A stretch of DNA of 64,000 nt from JACCSI01 sp963815285 (GCA_963815285.1 CAWFGB010000001.1:62001-126000), one strand, 5' to 3'. Shown: positions 7,793 through 16,547, counted from the stretch's first letter. Notes: generated by a model not told the origin, from the sequence alone. Translations and numbers: made by a program.

Positions 7793-8518
7793 ATGATCCA
7801 GCGAACTGTTCGCCACGCGCTGCTCGGACTTCTCGTGGCATCCGCGGGCTACCTGGTGCTGCTGGCGTACCCTCAGCCGATCTTCGCCTACGAGCTGACC
7901 CACGCCGGCCTCACGGTGCATGCCGACACACCGATCCCCGACACCATGCGCGGCACGCTCGAGCGCGTTCGTGCCCGGCTGGATCGCAGCCCTCTGACCG
8001 AACGCCGCACGGCACCGCAGATCTTCATCTGCAGTGCGCCCTGGCGTTTCGCGCTGTTCGCGCGCCAGAATTACCGCGTCGGCGGTGTCGCCGAGGGTTT
8101 TGTCGGCCAGCACGTCTTCCTGCGCGAGAGCGACATGAACGGCGACCGCCTGATTGGCCCGTCCGGTCAGCCAGTTGCCGAGGATCGGCCGTTGTCGTAT
8201 TTCATCGCGCACGAGCTGACGCACATCGCGACGGTGCGTCATATGGGACGAGCGCACTACGCACGGCTGCCGCAGTGGGTGGACGACGGCTATGCCGACT
8301 ACATTGCGAGAGATATCGATCTGAAGTCGGCGCTGGCGAAGTTCAAGGAGGGTGCCCGCGAGCTCGATCCGTCGCGGTCGGGACTCTATCTGCGCTATCA
8401 CCTGATGGTCGCCTATTTGATCGATAAGCGAGGCGTGGCGATCGCGGCAATGATGGCGAGCCCGCCCGAGCGCGAGGCGCTCGAGCGGGAACTCCACGCG
8501 CTCACGGATTGGCCGTAG
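7793..8518 (+). CDS. Membrane-anchored HExxH zinc protein, peptidase MA-like
   Basis: I do not recognise a named family member. The 241-residue product begins with an uncleaved-looking hydrophobic anchor (residues about 8-26, after a basic start), so the bulk should face the periplasm. The zinc-protease signature HELTH is at 140-144. In gluzincins of this shape the third ligand is a Glu in a W-x-x-E-G motif downstream; here the segment reads QWVDDGYADYIA, with Asp165 in that place. It may bind zinc differently or be weakly active. The end overlaps the convergent S9 peptidase gene by 17 bp. Confidence 0.75.
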   Translation: MIQRTVRHALLGLLVASAGYLVLLAYPQPIFAYELTHAGLTVHADTPIPDTMRGTLERVRARLDRSPLTERRTAPQIFICSAPWRFALFARQNYRVGGVAEGFVGQHVFLRESDMNGDRLIGPSGQPVAEDRPLSYFIAHELTHIATVRHMGRAHYARLPQWVDDGYADYIARDIDLKSALAKFKEGARELDPSRSGLYLRYHLMVAYLIDKRGVAIAAMMASPPEREALERELHALTDWP

Positions 8519-10562
8519 TCGTCGTCGCCGGCTTCTTCGCCTCTTCGTCCTTGCGGTCACCGGCCTTCCAGTCGATGCCGCGCGTGTGCTTCATCAACCA
8601 GGCAATCTCTTCGGCATCGCGCATGCGGATGTGATGCGGCTCGCGGAAGCCGTGCGGCTCGCGCGGGAAGCGAATGAATCTCGCCGTGACGCCACGGTCC
8701 TTGAGGCCCTGGTAGAACATCATGCTCTGGCCGATGGTGCACGTCTCGTCCTGTTCGCCGTGCAGAAGCAGCGTCGGGGTGGTCACCTTGTCGATGTAGG
8801 TATACGACGACTGCTTGCGATACCCCTCCGGATTCTCCCAGGGCGAACTGCCGATGTACCAGAGGCGCACGTCGTGATTGAATCCCATCGCATACTCGGA
8901 TGCCCAATCCGCCACCATCGCCCCCAGCGAGGCCGCCTTGAAGCGCTGAGTCTGGGTCACCGTCCAGCCGCCGAGGATGCCGCCATAGCTCCAGCCGCGC
9001 ACCGCCAGCTGGTTGGCATCGCCGATGCCTTGTGCGATCACGGCGTCCACACCCGTCATCGCATCCCAGTAGTCACCACCACCGATGTCCTTCATGTTGC
9101 CGCGCAGCAAGGCATCCCCGTAGGACGTGCTGCCGCGCACGTTCGGCTCCAGTACGGCCCAGCCGAGCGACGTGTAAACATGATTGATGCCGCGAAACGA
9201 CGTACCCCACACGCCGGCCGGGCCGCCGTGAATGCTCAGGATCAGCGGCAGCTTGTCGCCCGTCTTGTAGGACGCCGGCAGCCAGAGCAACCCTTCGATC
9301 TCTTGACCGTCCTTGCTCTTCCACGTCATCGGCCGCATCTGCGACGTCTGCACTTGCTTGAACCACGGGTTCGCGTCGGTCACGACCGTGGTTTTACCCG
9401 GACCTTCAACCACGGCGATCTCGCCTGGCTCCGATGGCAGGCTGCGCGTGCCCGCCAGTCGCGAGAGGTCCTTCGTTGCCGACGAAATCGAGAGGGCGAG
9501 ATCGCCCGTCGCTAACGGCTTGGCGTGCCCGGTCGTGAGGTCGAGCTCGTACACGCCGCCGCGGCCGCGCAGGTTGGCGCTCATGACGAGGGACCGCGAC
9601 GACGGATGCCAGAAATAGCGGCCGATATCCCCCTGGAACTTGGACGACAGGATCGTCGGGCTGCCTCCGCCTTCGATTGGATGAATGTAGAGGTTCCCCT
9701 GCGCGAGTTCCCAGGACTTGTCGGACGGTGCGACGTAAGTGACGGCCTTGCCGTCCGGTGCCCACGCGAGGTTGTTTTCGGGCGCCTCGTTCTTCGTCAG
9801 TTGCACGGAGCTGGCGCGCGCGACGTCGAGGACGTATACCTCAGCGAGATTCTGCTGGTTGCGTTGATTGGTCGGCCGTCGCGTGTACGCCAAGCGCGTG
9901 CCGTCAGGCGATGGCTGGAAGTCGGCGATGAAGTTGTCGCCCGTGGTCAACTGACGTGTCTGCTTGTCGGCTACCGTGATCGTCCACACGTTCGAATACG
10001 ATCCGCGGCCCTGCCCATTGGGCCCTTCATCCACGAAGATGCCGTCGCCGATGCTGTTCTTGCGTGTGTCCTTGAGCGGGTCTTCCTCTTCCGCGGTGAA
10101 GAAGATCTTGGTTGAATCTTCGGACCACTTGAGCGCACGAATCGCGGTCTTGAGCTCGGTGAGCTTGTCGGCCTCACCGCCGGACGTGCGAAGCAGCCAG
10201 ATTTGCGCGCCGGCGGCGTCACGCGCCCCTTCGGCCTGATCGCGCGTCGAAAGAAACGCGATATAGCGGCCGTCCGGCGACCATGACGGCGAGCGGTCCT
10301 TGTCGCTGCTGAGCAACTGTCGATGGTCGGTTCCGTCAGCGTTGGCAATCCAGATGGACGACACACGCTTGTTGTCCGACCACTTCTTCAATTCCGACTT
10401 TGTGTAGATCACCTGCTTGCCATCGGGCGAGATTTCCGCACCGGATACTTGCACGAGATTCAGCAGGTCATCGAGGGTCGGCGCACGGCGGTCCTGTGCG
10501 GATGCCGTCGCCGCAACACACACGATGACAACAACAGCGAGCACGCGAGCGTGGAGCGTCAT
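8502..10562 (-). CDS. Secreted S9-family prolyl oligopeptidase/acylaminoacyl peptidase
   Basis: This is a serine peptidase of the prolyl oligopeptidase clan, likely acting on peptides in the periplasm. A clear signal peptide ends in TASAQ (residues about 1-22). Residues 35-400 form a TolB/WD-like propeller with repeated SPDGK/SPDGR blades. The alpha/beta-hydrolase domain follows. The triad is visible: Ser525 in RGWSYGGILGG, Asp605 in LLHGEQDETC and His637 in PREPHGFREPHH. Length (686) is typical. It starts 24 bp from the divergent scoA gene. Exact substrate preference cannot be read from the sequence. Confidence 0.92.
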   Translation of the reverse strand: MTLHARVLAVVVIVCVAATASAQDRRAPTLDDLLNLVQVSGAEISPDGKQVIYTKSELKKWSDNKRVSSIWIANADGTDHRQLLSSDKDRSPSWSPDGRYIAFLSTRDQAEGARDAAGAQIWLLRTSGGEADKLTELKTAIRALKWSEDSTKIFFTAEEEDPLKDTRKNSIGDGIFVDEGPNGQGRGSYSNVWTITVADKQTRQLTTGDNFIADFQPSPDGTRLAYTRRPTNQRNQQNLAEVYVLDVARASSVQLTKNEAPENNLAWAPDGKAVTYVAPSDKSWELAQGNLYIHPIEGGGSPTILSSKFQGDIGRYFWHPSSRSLVMSANLRGRGGVYELDLTTGHAKPLATGDLALSISSATKDLSRLAGTRSLPSEPGEIAVVEGPGKTTVVTDANPWFKQVQTSQMRPMTWKSKDGQEIEGLLWLPASYKTGDKLPLILSIHGGPAGVWGTSFRGINHVYTSLGWAVLEPNVRGSTSYGDALLRGNMKDIGGGDYWDAMTGVDAVIAQGIGDANQLAVRGWSYGGILGGWTVTQTQRFKAASLGAMVADWASEYAMGFNHDVRLWYIGSSPWENPEGYRKQSSYTYIDKVTTPTLLLHGEQDETCTIGQSMMFYQGLKDRGVTARFIRFPREPHGFREPHHIRMRDAEEIAWLMKHTRGIDWKAGDRKDEEAKKPATTTTANP

Positions 10563-10586
10563 AGTCGCGCAGTATAATTCAGCCAG
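10563..10586. promoter_or_regulatory. Symmetric divergent promoter (S9 peptidase / scoA)
   Basis: The whole 24-bp gap between two divergent start codons contains AGTATAAT. On the plus strand this gives TATAAT (10573-10578), and on the minus strand TATACT (10571-10576). Each box ends exactly eight bases before its own start codon. Predicted transcripts have at most a base or two of leader, and the two polymerases cannot occupy the site together. Confidence 0.65.
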
Positions 10587-11282
10587 ATGAACAAAGTCCT
10601 CCGAGACGCGGAGGAAGCCGCCGCGCTGGTGCCAGACGGCGCCACCATCATGATGGGCGGCTTCGGACTCTCCGGTATTCCAGAAAACCTTATTGCGGCC
10701 CTACACAAGCGTGGTACCAAAGACCTGACCATCATCAGCAACAACGCCGGCACGGACCATTCCGGCATCGGGCTGCTGCTGCGCAACCGGCAGGTGCGCA
10801 AGATGATTGCGACCTACGTCGGCGAAAACAAGGAGTTCGAGCGCCAGTTCCTGCACAAGGAAATCGAGGTCGAGCTCGTGCCACAAGGTACTTTCTCCGA
10901 GCGGATGCGGGCAGCCGGCGCGGGGATTCCGGCGTTCTTCACCCCGACCGGATTTGGCACCCTCATCGCGGAAGGAAAGGAAACGCGGACCTTCGACGGC
11001 CGACACTATGTGCTCGAGCCCGCGCTGCGGGCCGACTTCGCGTTTGTCAAGGCCTGGCAGGGCGACCGCGTCGGCAACCTGGTCTATCGACGCACGGCGC
11101 GCAACTTCAATCCGATCATGGCGACCGCCGCGCGATTCACGATAGCCGAGGTCGAGCAGCTCGTCGAACCGGGGGCCATCGATCCGCACCTGGTCCATAC
11201 ACCGGGCATCTACGTGAAGCGAATCCTGCAAGGCCGTGATTATCAGAAGCTGATCGAGAAGCGGACGGTGCGTGATGGATAG
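10587..11282 (+). CDS. scoA: 3-oxoacid CoA-transferase subunit A
   Basis: The A subunit of succinyl-CoA:3-ketoacid CoA-transferase moves CoA between succinate and acetoacetate. The product has 231 residues with the signature MMGGFGLSGIPENLI near the N-terminus and GTLIAEGKE and YVLEPALRADFAFVKAW in the middle, all typical of the family. It is followed, with an 8-bp overlap, by subunit B and then a thiolase, giving a compact acetoacetate/ketone-body module. The ATG is placed eight bases after a perfect TATAAT, so the mRNA is nearly leaderless. Confidence 0.94.
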   Translation: MNKVLRDAEEAAALVPDGATIMMGGFGLSGIPENLIAALHKRGTKDLTIISNNAGTDHSGIGLLLRNRQVRKMIATYVGENKEFERQFLHKEIEVELVPQGTFSERMRAAGAGIPAFFTPTGFGTLIAEGKETRTFDGRHYVLEPALRADFAFVKAWQGDRVGNLVYRRTARNFNPIMATAARFTIAEVEQLVEPGAIDPHLVHTPGIYVKRILQGRDYQKLIEKRTVRDG

Positions 11283-11922
11283 GCGCGAACGGATTATCCG
11301 GCGCGTGGCGCAGGAACTGAAGGACGGCGACTACGTCAATCTCGGCATCGGTATGCCGACCATGGTGGCCAACTTCGTGCCGCCGGGCATCGACATCACC
11401 CTGCATTCCGAGAACGGCATGCTCGGCGTCGGCCCCTACCCGAAAGCGGGCGACGAAGATCCCGATCTCATCAACGCCAGCAAGGAAACCGTGACCGAGG
11501 CAGCGGGCTGCTCGTATTTCAGCAGCGCGGACTCGTTCGCAATGGTGCGCGGCGGGCACATCGACCTCACCGTGCTGGGAGCGCTCGAGGTGGACGAGGA
11601 GGGCAACCTCGCCAACTGGATGATCCCGGGCAAGATGGTCAAGGGCATGGGCGGCGCGATGGACCTGGTGGCCGGCGCCAAGAAAGTGATCATCGCCATG
11701 GAACACGCCACCAAAGACGGCGGACACAAGATCCTGAAGCAGTGCACGCTGCCGCTCACCGGCGTCAACTGCGTCAATCAGATCATCACGGAGCTGGCGG
11801 TCATCGACGTCACCTCGAAAGGTCTGGTCTTGAGGGAAATTGCCGCTGACACCACGCTGGAGGCCGTCAAGGCTGCGACCGGCGCGACCCTTCACATCGA
11901 GAAGGAAATCGGATCGTTCTAA
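11275..11922 (+). CDS. scoB: 3-oxoacid CoA-transferase subunit B
   Basis: The B subunit carries the glutamate that forms the enzyme-CoA thioester. It is Glu46 in the motif HSENGMLGVG. Other family blocks are NLGIGMPTMVANF, GGHIDLTVLGALEVD and the C-terminal LTGVNCVNQIITELAV. An in-frame GTG lies directly before the ATG at 11275, so translation could begin one codon earlier at 11272. The start overlaps scoA by 8 bp; the stop overlaps the thiolase start by one base. Confidence 0.94.
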   Translation: MDRRERIIRRVAQELKDGDYVNLGIGMPTMVANFVPPGIDITLHSENGMLGVGPYPKAGDEDPDLINASKETVTEAAGCSYFSSADSFAMVRGGHIDLTVLGALEVDEEGNLANWMIPGKMVKGMGGAMDLVAGAKKVIIAMEHATKDGGHKILKQCTLPLTGVNCVNQIITELAVIDVTSKGLVLREIAADTTLEAVKAATGATLHIEKEIGSF

Positions 11923-13106
11923 TGTCACAACCGCTCGCCGTCATTCTCAGCGCCTGCCGGACCCCGATCGGAAGTTTCGGCGGCAGCCTCAAAGATCACA
12001 CCGCCGTGGACCTCGGCGCCATCGTCGTGCGCGAGGTCATCGCGCGCGCCAAGGTGTCTCACACCGACGTTGGTGATGTTGTGCTCGGGTGCGTCCTGCA
12101 AGCGGCGGCCGGGATGAACGTGGCGCGTCAGGCCTCGATCAAGGCTGGCGTCCCGGTCGACGTGCCAGCGGAAACAGTCAACCGCGTGTGCGGTTCGGGG
12201 CTCCAGGCCGTGGTCCACGGAGTCGAAGCGGTTCGCGGTGGGTACACACATCTCGTCGTGGCCGGCGGCACCGAGTCGATGTCGAATGCACCGTACGCGC
12301 TCAAGGGCGCTCGCTGGGGTCAGCGGATGGGACACGCCGAAACCCTCGACACGATGATTCACGACGGCCTGACCGACGCGATGCACTTGTGTCACATGGG
12401 CATCACGGCGGAAGAAGTCGCGGCCAAATACTGCGTGTCGCGTGCGGACCAGGACGCCTTCTCGGCTGAAAGCCAGCGGCGCGCGACCGACGCGATCGCG
12501 AGCGGCGCCTTCGCCGACGAAATCATCGCCGTCCCCATCCCGCAAAAGAAAGGCGAGCCGCTGCCGTTTGTCACCGATGAGTATCCGCGTGCGGGCACGA
12601 CTGCCGACAAGCTCGCCGGGCTGCGTCCCGCATTCAAGAAGGATGGCTCTGTGACTGCCGGGAACGCATCGGGTATCAACGACGGCGCGGCAGCGGTTGT
12701 CGTTGCGGCCAACGAGAAGGCCGCGTCGCTCGGCACAAAAGGCCTCGCGCGGATTCTCAGCTACGCGACCACCGGTGTGGAGCCGATGGTCATGGGCATC
12801 GGCCCCGTGCCGGCCGTCCGCAAGGCCCTCGAACGCGCTGGGCTTACGACGTCAGGTATCGCGCTTTTCGAGCTCAACGAAGCCTTCGCGGCGCAGTCGA
12901 TCGCGGTCGTGCGCGAGCTGGGGCTCGACCCGGCGAAGGTCAACGTCAACGGCGGCGCCATTGCGCTCGGCCATCCGATCGGTGCCAGCGGAGCGCGCGT
13001 GTTGACGACGCTCATCTACGCTCTGCAGAAGCGCGGGGGTGGTCGTGGCGTGGCCGCTCTGTGCATCGGCGGCGGGATGGGCATCGCGATGGTGGTCGAA
13101 GTATAG
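11922..13106 (+). CDS. Acetyl-CoA C-acetyltransferase (thiolase)
   Basis: Thiolase interconverts acetoacetyl-CoA and two acetyl-CoA. The 394-residue product has all three catalytic sites: nucleophile Cys90 in NRVCGSGLQAV, His351 in GGAIALGHPIGASG, and Cys381 in ALCIGGGMG. Together with the CoA-transferase next to it, it would turn acetoacetate into acetyl-CoA, or the reverse toward C4 units; direction cannot be told. It is a single-domain biosynthetic/degradative thiolase with no fused partner. Confidence 0.94.
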   Translation: MSQPLAVILSACRTPIGSFGGSLKDHTAVDLGAIVVREVIARAKVSHTDVGDVVLGCVLQAAAGMNVARQASIKAGVPVDVPAETVNRVCGSGLQAVVHGVEAVRGGYTHLVVAGGTESMSNAPYALKGARWGQRMGHAETLDTMIHDGLTDAMHLCHMGITAEEVAAKYCVSRADQDAFSAESQRRATDAIASGAFADEIIAVPIPQKKGEPLPFVTDEYPRAGTTADKLAGLRPAFKKDGSVTAGNASGINDGAAAVVVAANEKAASLGTKGLARILSYATTGVEPMVMGIGPVPAVRKALERAGLTTSGIALFELNEAFAAQSIAVVRELGLDPAKVNVNGGAIALGHPIGASGARVLTTLIYALQKRGGGRGVAALCIGGGMGIAMVVEV

Positions 13107-13172
13107 CGGTCAGCGATCGGCTGCAGCTGTCAGCGCTGAAGGTCGAGACCGCCACCGAAAGCTGAGAGCCGG
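13107..13172. other. Intergenic gap with CAGC words
   Basis: The 66-bp gap holds two GTCAGCG copies (near 13111 and 13130) around a GCTGCAGCTG palindrome and then CTGAGAGCC. No promoter motif close to the next ATG was convincing. Confidence 0.3.
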
Positions 13173-13568
13173 ATGAGGATTGCCCAGGCGGTTGAAACGG
13201 CCATCCTTGAACACGCGCGTGCGGAAGCCCCGCGGGAATGCTGCGGGCTGCTCATCGGTACCGAGACAGACATCCTCGACTCCCGGAGGGCTACCAACCT
13301 CGCCGCCGATCCGCTGCGGCGCTATCTGATCGAACCTCAGGGCCACCTGCAGGCAATTCGCGACGCGCGCGCACGTGGACTGCAGGTGGTGGGGGCGTAT
13401 CATTCACATCCCCGCTCAACCGCGGTGCCGTCGGCCACGGATGTGGCTGAAGGCTTCGGCAATTTCGTGTTCGTAATCGCCGGGCTATCCGTCGAGCCGC
13501 CCGAACTGACGGCCTGGCAGTGGACCGACGGGAACTTCGCTGCCGTCCCGCTCGTCCGTTTTTCTTAG
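13173..13568 (+). CDS. JAMM/MPN metalloprotease (Mov34/PAD-1 type)
   Basis: A stand-alone 131-residue JAMM domain, the zinc isopeptidase fold. The whole active site is present: Glu22 in ECCGLLIG, His77 and His79 in HSHP, Ser87 and Asp90 in SATD. This matches the E, HxHP, S-x2-D pattern. Bacterial relatives act in sulfur-carrier protein processing (Mec+-like), cysteine or thiamine-related pathways, or unknown roles. No ThiS/MoaD-like gene lies nearby, so the substrate is open. The next gene follows only 4 bp later, which suggests co-transcription with a membrane protein. Confidence 0.85.
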   Translation: MRIAQAVETAILEHARAEAPRECCGLLIGTETDILDSRRATNLAADPLRRYLIEPQGHLQAIRDARARGLQVVGAYHSHPRSTAVPSATDVAEGFGNFVFVIAGLSVEPPELTAWQWTDGNFAAVPLVRFS

Positions 13569-13572
13569 GGGT

Positions 13573-14631
13573 ATGGGGATGAAATCGGCTGTCTTCGCTC
13601 TGCTGCTGCTCGCCGCGCTGTCGACTGTCGACGCGCAGAACATCTCCGGCCCCCCGCTCGAGCGGCAGGACACCCCCCAAACGGAAGCGCCTGATGGACG
13701 ACAGGTTTATCGGACAACCGGGACACGCATCGCCATCGGCCGCAGCTTGCACGTGCCGGTCGACGAAGAGGTCAACGACGCCGTAGTCGTGGTCGGCGGG
13801 TCGCTGCGCGTGGACGGACGCGTGCGCGATGGTGTCGTGGTAGTTGGCGGCAATCTCGACGTCGGCCCCCGCTCGGACGTGCGTGGCGAGGTGGTCGTGG
13901 TCGGGGGCCGGATCAACCGGGAAGCCGGGGCCCAGATTCGCGGACGTGTCAGCGACATCAGCTTTGGTGAGTGGAGCTCGTGGACGCTCGGCGGGCTGTC
14001 GCTGCCAGTCGTCGACTTCGGCGACTTCGGGCGTTGGCTGACGCTCTTCGGCACTTTTTTTCGCGTTGCCTGCCTGGTTCTGCTGATGTGGCTGGTTATT
14101 CTCGTTGCGCGCGCACCGGTAGCGCGGATTGGCCGCTCGGCGGCCGCTCAGCCCGGACGCGCGTTTGCGCTGGGCGTCGTGGCAGCAATCCTGTTCGTGC
14201 CGGCCCTGATCATCGGCAGCATCGCCCTCATCATCACCATCATCGGTATTCCTCTCGTCGCCATCCTCGTGCCGTTGGCGGTGCTCGCCGGGTTCGTCGC
14301 CCTGATGCTGGGCTTTACCGCCCTCGCGTGCCGACTCGGTGAGTGGGTAGAGGACCGTCTTGGCTGGCGCGCGGACAGCGCACTGCTCGCCACGACCATT
14401 GGGCTGCTGCTGATCCTTGCTCCGACCATCGTGGCGCGACTGGTCAACGTGGTACCGGCTCCCCTCCAGTTCGCCGGGTGGGGTCTGCTCATGATTGGAA
14501 TCATGATCGAGTTCGTCGTCTGGACAACCGGCCTGGGCGCGACGCTCATGACAGGCTTTGGCCGATGGTCCACCGCGCCACCACCTCCCCCCGCAGTAGC
14601 GCAGGGCTCCATAGTCACCGCCACCAGCTAA
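13573..14631 (+). CDS. Bactofilin-like polymer-forming domain with C-terminal membrane helices
   Basis: The 352-residue product has a signal peptide (residues 1-21, ending VDAQ). A short right-handed beta-repeat follows at about 60-125, with serial VVVVGG steps (DAVVVVGGSLRVDG, DGVVVVGGNLDVG, GEVVVVGGRINRE). This is the pattern seen in bactofilin/polymer-forming proteins. The C-terminal half holds about four or five hydrophobic segments between 160 and 330. A proline run precedes the C-terminus. It is thus an exported polymer-like domain tethered to the inner membrane. The function is unknown. Confidence 0.75.
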   Translation: MGMKSAVFALLLLAALSTVDAQNISGPPLERQDTPQTEAPDGRQVYRTTGTRIAIGRSLHVPVDEEVNDAVVVVGGSLRVDGRVRDGVVVVGGNLDVGPRSDVRGEVVVVGGRINREAGAQIRGRVSDISFGEWSSWTLGGLSLPVVDFGDFGRWLTLFGTFFRVACLVLLMWLVILVARAPVARIGRSAAAQPGRAFALGVVAAILFVPALIIGSIALIITIIGIPLVAILVPLAVLAGFVALMLGFTALACRLGEWVEDRLGWRADSALLATTIGLLLILAPTIVARLVNVVPAPLQFAGWGLLMIGIMIEFVVWTTGLGATLMTGFGRWSTAPPPPPAVAQGSIVTATS

Positions 14632-14736
14632 GTCGCCGGCCGACCGTGAAACTCTGCTCAGGGAAATCCTGGGCAACGCCGGAGTTGGACCTTTTGCACT
14701 CTCTCGCAAAGCGGGCCCTGCTACACTAGAGCGTTT

Positions 14737-14763
14737 GCCGCCGCGCGGTCGTCGCGCGGCGGC
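14737..14763 (+). promoter_or_regulatory. Perfect 11-bp GC hairpin at the predicted 5' end of pepA mRNA
   Basis: GCCGCCGCGCG (14737-14747) pairs perfectly with CGCGCGGCGGC (14753-14763) around a 5-base loop. A TACACT box at 14722-14727 would start transcription at about 14734, so the stem would sit at the very 5' end of the pepA message and end 20 bp before its ATG. T-rich sequence follows it, so a terminator or attenuator is the other reading. No good -35 was found. Confidence 0.5.
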
Positions 14764-14783
14764 TTTGATGTATTTGCGGGACG

Positions 14784-16283
14784 ATGGGGAAACAGATGCA
14801 GCCGGCGTACGAGATTCCCGAGTTCACGAGCAGCCGTACCAATCCTTCCGATCTCGACGCCGACGTCGTCGTCATCCCGGTATTTCAAGACGGGTCTTCC
14901 CAAGGCGACGCCTGGGACGCAGCCTGCGGCGGCGACATCCTGGCGGCCTACGAGCGTGGGGAATTCAGCGCGAAGCCGTGCGAGCAGCTGTCCGCGCACC
15001 CTGCGGGATGGCGAGCACGGCGGTTGCTGTTGGTCGGCGTCGGCACTCGGGCGGCCTTTTCGGCTGAACGGGCGCGGCGCGCCGGGAGTTGTGCGGCGCT
15101 CACTGCGCGGCTGCAGCGGCGTGCGCGCATCGGGATCGTGGTGCCGGACGGGTGGTCGGATGCGGCGCTCGAGTCGCTCGTCGAGGGGGTCGTCCTCGGC
15201 AACTTCGACAACGGTTACCACAAGAGCAGGCACGAGGGCCGGTTCTTCATCGCGCACGTCGAGATCGCGGCGGACCGCGATGTGTCAGCGGCGGTCGCGC
15301 GCGCCCGGGATCTGAGCGAAGCAGCCAACGCTGCGCGCGTGCTCATCAACGAGCCTGGGAACCATCTCAATCCGCACGGACTGGTGACGCGCGCTCAAGC
15401 GATGCTGACGGTGCCAGGCGTGACCACCGAAATTCTCGATGAAAACCGACTGCGGAAACTGGGCATGGGACTGCTCCTCGGTGTCGGGCAGGGCAGTGCC
15501 TCGCCTCCGCGTCTGCTCGTGGCCCGCTACGAGCCCGAGAATGCCCCAACGTCGCCGGTGCTGGCACTCGTCGGCAAAGGCATTACCTTCGATACTGGCG
15601 GCATCTCGATCAAGCCCTCGGAAGGCCTCGAGCGCATGAAGGACGACATGGCGGGCGGAGCCACCGTCGTTGCGGCGTTGCGCACCATCGCACTCGAGCA
15701 GCTGCCGATCCGCGTCATGGCCCTCGTGCCAGCGGCCGAGAATATGTTGAGCGGGGGCGCGATCCGCCCGGGTGACGTGCTCCGTGGCGCGTCAGGACTC
15801 ACCGTCGAGGTCAACAACACCGACGCTGAGGGACGGCTGATCCTGGGTGACGCGCTGTGGTATGCGTCACAGCTCGGCGCGACGCACATCATCGACGTCG
15901 CGACCCTGACCGGCGCCGTTGTCGTCGCGCTTGGAAAGACGACGACGGGGCTCTTTGGAACCGACGGCTGGCGCGAGGTCGTGCAGGCGGCGGCGGAGCG
16001 GGCAGGCGAGAAGGTCTGGCCGATGCCTCTCTTCGAGGACTATCGTGAGCCGCTCAAGAGCGAAATCGCCGACCTCTTGAATAGCCCCGGGCGTGCGGGC
16101 GGTGCGATCACCGCGGCCATGTTCCTCAAGGAATTCGTCGGCACCACCGCCTGGGCGCATCTCGACATCGCCGGGACCGCATGGGCAGAGGAAGCGAGCC
16201 CCTGGACCATCAAAGGCGCCACCGGCGTCATGACCCGCACCCTGGTGGAGGTGGCGCGATCACTGGGGAAGAACTGGCCTTAG
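14784..16283 (+). CDS. pepA: Leucyl aminopeptidase (M17)
   Basis: A cytosolic two-metal aminopeptidase of 499 residues, normal length. The C-terminal catalytic domain has the metal/catalytic lysine block VGKGITFDTGGISIKPS, the family signature NTDAEGRLIL, and the loop TLTGAVVVALG. The N-terminal domain (about 1-170) is the variable macro-like domain. In some bacteria PepA also binds DNA; nothing here decides that. The gene stands alone behind a strong hairpin. A second ATG four codons later is possible. Confidence 0.94.
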   Translation: MGKQMQPAYEIPEFTSSRTNPSDLDADVVVIPVFQDGSSQGDAWDAACGGDILAAYERGEFSAKPCEQLSAHPAGWRARRLLLVGVGTRAAFSAERARRAGSCAALTARLQRRARIGIVVPDGWSDAALESLVEGVVLGNFDNGYHKSRHEGRFFIAHVEIAADRDVSAAVARARDLSEAANAARVLINEPGNHLNPHGLVTRAQAMLTVPGVTTEILDENRLRKLGMGLLLGVGQGSASPPRLLVARYEPENAPTSPVLALVGKGITFDTGGISIKPSEGLERMKDDMAGGATVVAALRTIALEQLPIRVMALVPAAENMLSGGAIRPGDVLRGASGLTVEVNNTDAEGRLILGDALWYASQLGATHIIDVATLTGAVVVALGKTTTGLFGTDGWREVVQAAAERAGEKVWPMPLFEDYREPLKSEIADLLNSPGRAGGAITAAMFLKEFVGTTAWAHLDIAGTAWAEEASPWTIKGATGVMTRTLVEVARSLGKNWP

Positions 16284-16298
16284 AATTCGAAGAGGCTC

Positions 16299-16547
16299 GT
16301 GTTCCAGAACATTACTCCGCCGCAGGCAATCACCCCGACCATCATCCAGTCCATAGAGGAGCCGACGGCTCCTATCGACATGATTCAGGTGGCGCTGGCG
16401 GCCTTTGAGCTCACCGGCCTCATCATGGCGAGCGCGGCAGTGGCGGGGTTGCTCGCGGGCGCCCTATTCATCTGGTACCGGCGGCGCCGCCCGGCATCGA
16501 CCATCGAAGCGCGCGGTCACCAGCACAACTTCTTCCGAGTCCAATAG
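16299..16547 (+). CDS. Small single-pass membrane protein, unknown
   Basis: I do not recognise this 82-residue product. It has one hydrophobic segment at about 38-60 (LTGLIMASAAVAGLLAGALF), followed at once by WYRRRRP, the positive-inside signal, and a short polar tail. That is a believable small inner-membrane protein. It follows pepA by 15 bp on the same strand. The start is a GTG with GAAGAGG close by; an ATG at 16381 would give a 55-residue version that keeps the membrane helix. Confidence 0.5.
   Translation: MFQNITPPQAITPTIIQSIEEPTAPIDMIQVALAAFELTGLIMASAAVAGLLAGALFIWYRRRRPASTIEARGHQHNFFRVQ

Noticed and set aside
7667..8560. N-terminal 298 codons of the open frame that ends in the RlmA-like enzyme
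   Set aside because: They are antisense to the HExxH gene and show no domain; conserved sequence starts at the GTG at 7666.
14685..14699. Sigma-54 promoter (TTGGAC...TTGCAC) before pepA
   Set aside because: The GG and GC elements are about 7 bases apart instead of the required 10.
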